DNA from: Sva-25 sp037385685
GTDB taxonomy: Bacteria; Pseudomonadota; Gammaproteobacteria; Chromatiales; Chromatiaceae
DNA: 64,000 bases
Assembly: GCA_037385685.1 (NCBI GenBank)
Contig: JARRMW010000003.1
Span: forward strand, 27,092 to 91,091
Direction: 5' to 3'
Numbering within the stretch: the stretch's first letter is position 1; every line of letters begins with the position of its first letter. The notes beneath the pieces are model-generated. The model saw only the letters and a program-made list of their open reading frames with translations, was not told where the DNA came from and searched no databases. The position numbers were made by a program, and so were the translations under genes. This document shows positions 63,711-64,000 of this stretch, piece after piece.

Positions 63711-63743
63711 CAATAACTGATATTTTAACGCCTGAATCCCTGC

Positions 63744-64000
63744 ATGGCCCACATTCACACGACAAAATCCTTCCAGCCTCTGAACATTGCCGTCATGACT
63801 GTGTCTGACACGCGCACCGAGGCAGACGACAAGTCTGGCAAGCTGCTCGTCGAGAGACTGACAAGTGCCGGCCACCGGCTGGCTGAAAAGGCGATCGTTC
63901 CTGACGATATCTACAAACTCCGTGCCGTCGCCTCGCGCTGGATCGCCGACGAGGCGATACAGGCGATCATCACCACCGGAGGCACGGGACTGACTGGCCG
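63744..64000 (+). CDS. moaB: molybdenum cofactor biosynthesis protein MoaB (3' end outside window)
   Basis: The first 85 residues of a MoaB/MogA-family protein, open to the window end. NIAVMTVSDTRTEADDKSGK begins the fold and AIITTGGTGLTG is the start of the adenylation loop. This protein adenylates molybdopterin before metal insertion, or is a paralogue of MogA. With moaC at 49.7 kb it shows that the organism makes molybdenum cofactor. Confidence 0.92.
   Translation, partial: MAHIHTTKSFQPLNIAVMTVSDTRTEADDKSGKLLVERLTSAGHRLAEKAIVPDDIYKLRAVASRWIADEAIQAIITTGGTGLTG

Overview
The window is a chromosomal segment from a Gammaproteobacterium. The evidence is the slmA nucleoid-occlusion gene next to coaBC-dut-argB, a YfhL-type ferredoxin, PriA, DUF4124 and DUF2909 proteins, and an E. 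coli-like proVWX. A sulfur-globule-type secreted protein, a rubrerythrin/HdrB-like/DUF3501/ferritin-like operon, a PPi-dependent phosphofructokinase and two osmolyte transport systems point to a sulfur-oxidizing, salt-adapted lineage of Chromatiales/Ectothiorhodospiraceae type. This placement is inference. No insertion sequence, prophage, CRISPR array, rRNA or tRNA gene was recognised.

Layout. 1-5.5 kb: ClC channel (cut by the edge), DUF924, TauE/SafE exporter, DUF4124 protein, exported MBL-fold protein with an atypical metal site, and an adenylate-kinase-like protein with a histone-H1-like Lys/Ala/Pro repeat tail. 5.5-6.1 kb: apparent remains of a decayed gene. 6.1-14.5 kb: PPi-PFK, orphan HyuA, mutM, ferredoxin, coaD, pterin dehydratase, DUF255 and DUF302 proteins, DUF2238. 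14.6-18.1 kb: rubrerythrin operon and sulfur globule protein. 18.3-28.7 kb: CaCA antiporter, priA, a lipoprotein, gltD and gltB.

28.9-41.3 kb is the most interesting part. A MarR regulator is divergent from a unidirectional run: carbamoyl-amino-acid-type amidohydrolase, isochorismatase-fold hydrolase, an aspartate-transcarbamylase-like enzyme with an altered acceptor site, an asparagine-synthetase-like amidotransferase, a porin, a BCCT transporter and ProVWX, closed by a strong terminator. I read it as an osmoadaptation locus that may make, recycle and import a carbamoylated amino-acid amide. N-alpha-carbamoyl-L-glutamine 1-amide, an osmolyte reported from Ectothiorhodospira, would need exactly a carbamoyltransferase plus a carboxyl amidotransferase. 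Glutamate synthase (gltBD) lies directly beside the locus.

41.4-64 kb is mostly housekeeping: lipoprotein, coaBC, dut, argB, slmA; a leftward group of HdeD, transglutaminase, Cdd1-like and methyltransferase genes; ppa, a phosphodiesterase and moaC; oxidase assembly genes (DUF2909, SURF1, SCO-like, ctaA, ctaB); class II aldolase; mnmG, rsmG and an unknown acidic protein; EamA and LysE exporters, YchJ, a membrane-fused spermidine-synthase-like protein, ilvE, pdxH and the start of moaB. Intergenic repeats and hairpins are listed separately. Gene calls rest on reading translated motifs by eye. No database search was run.
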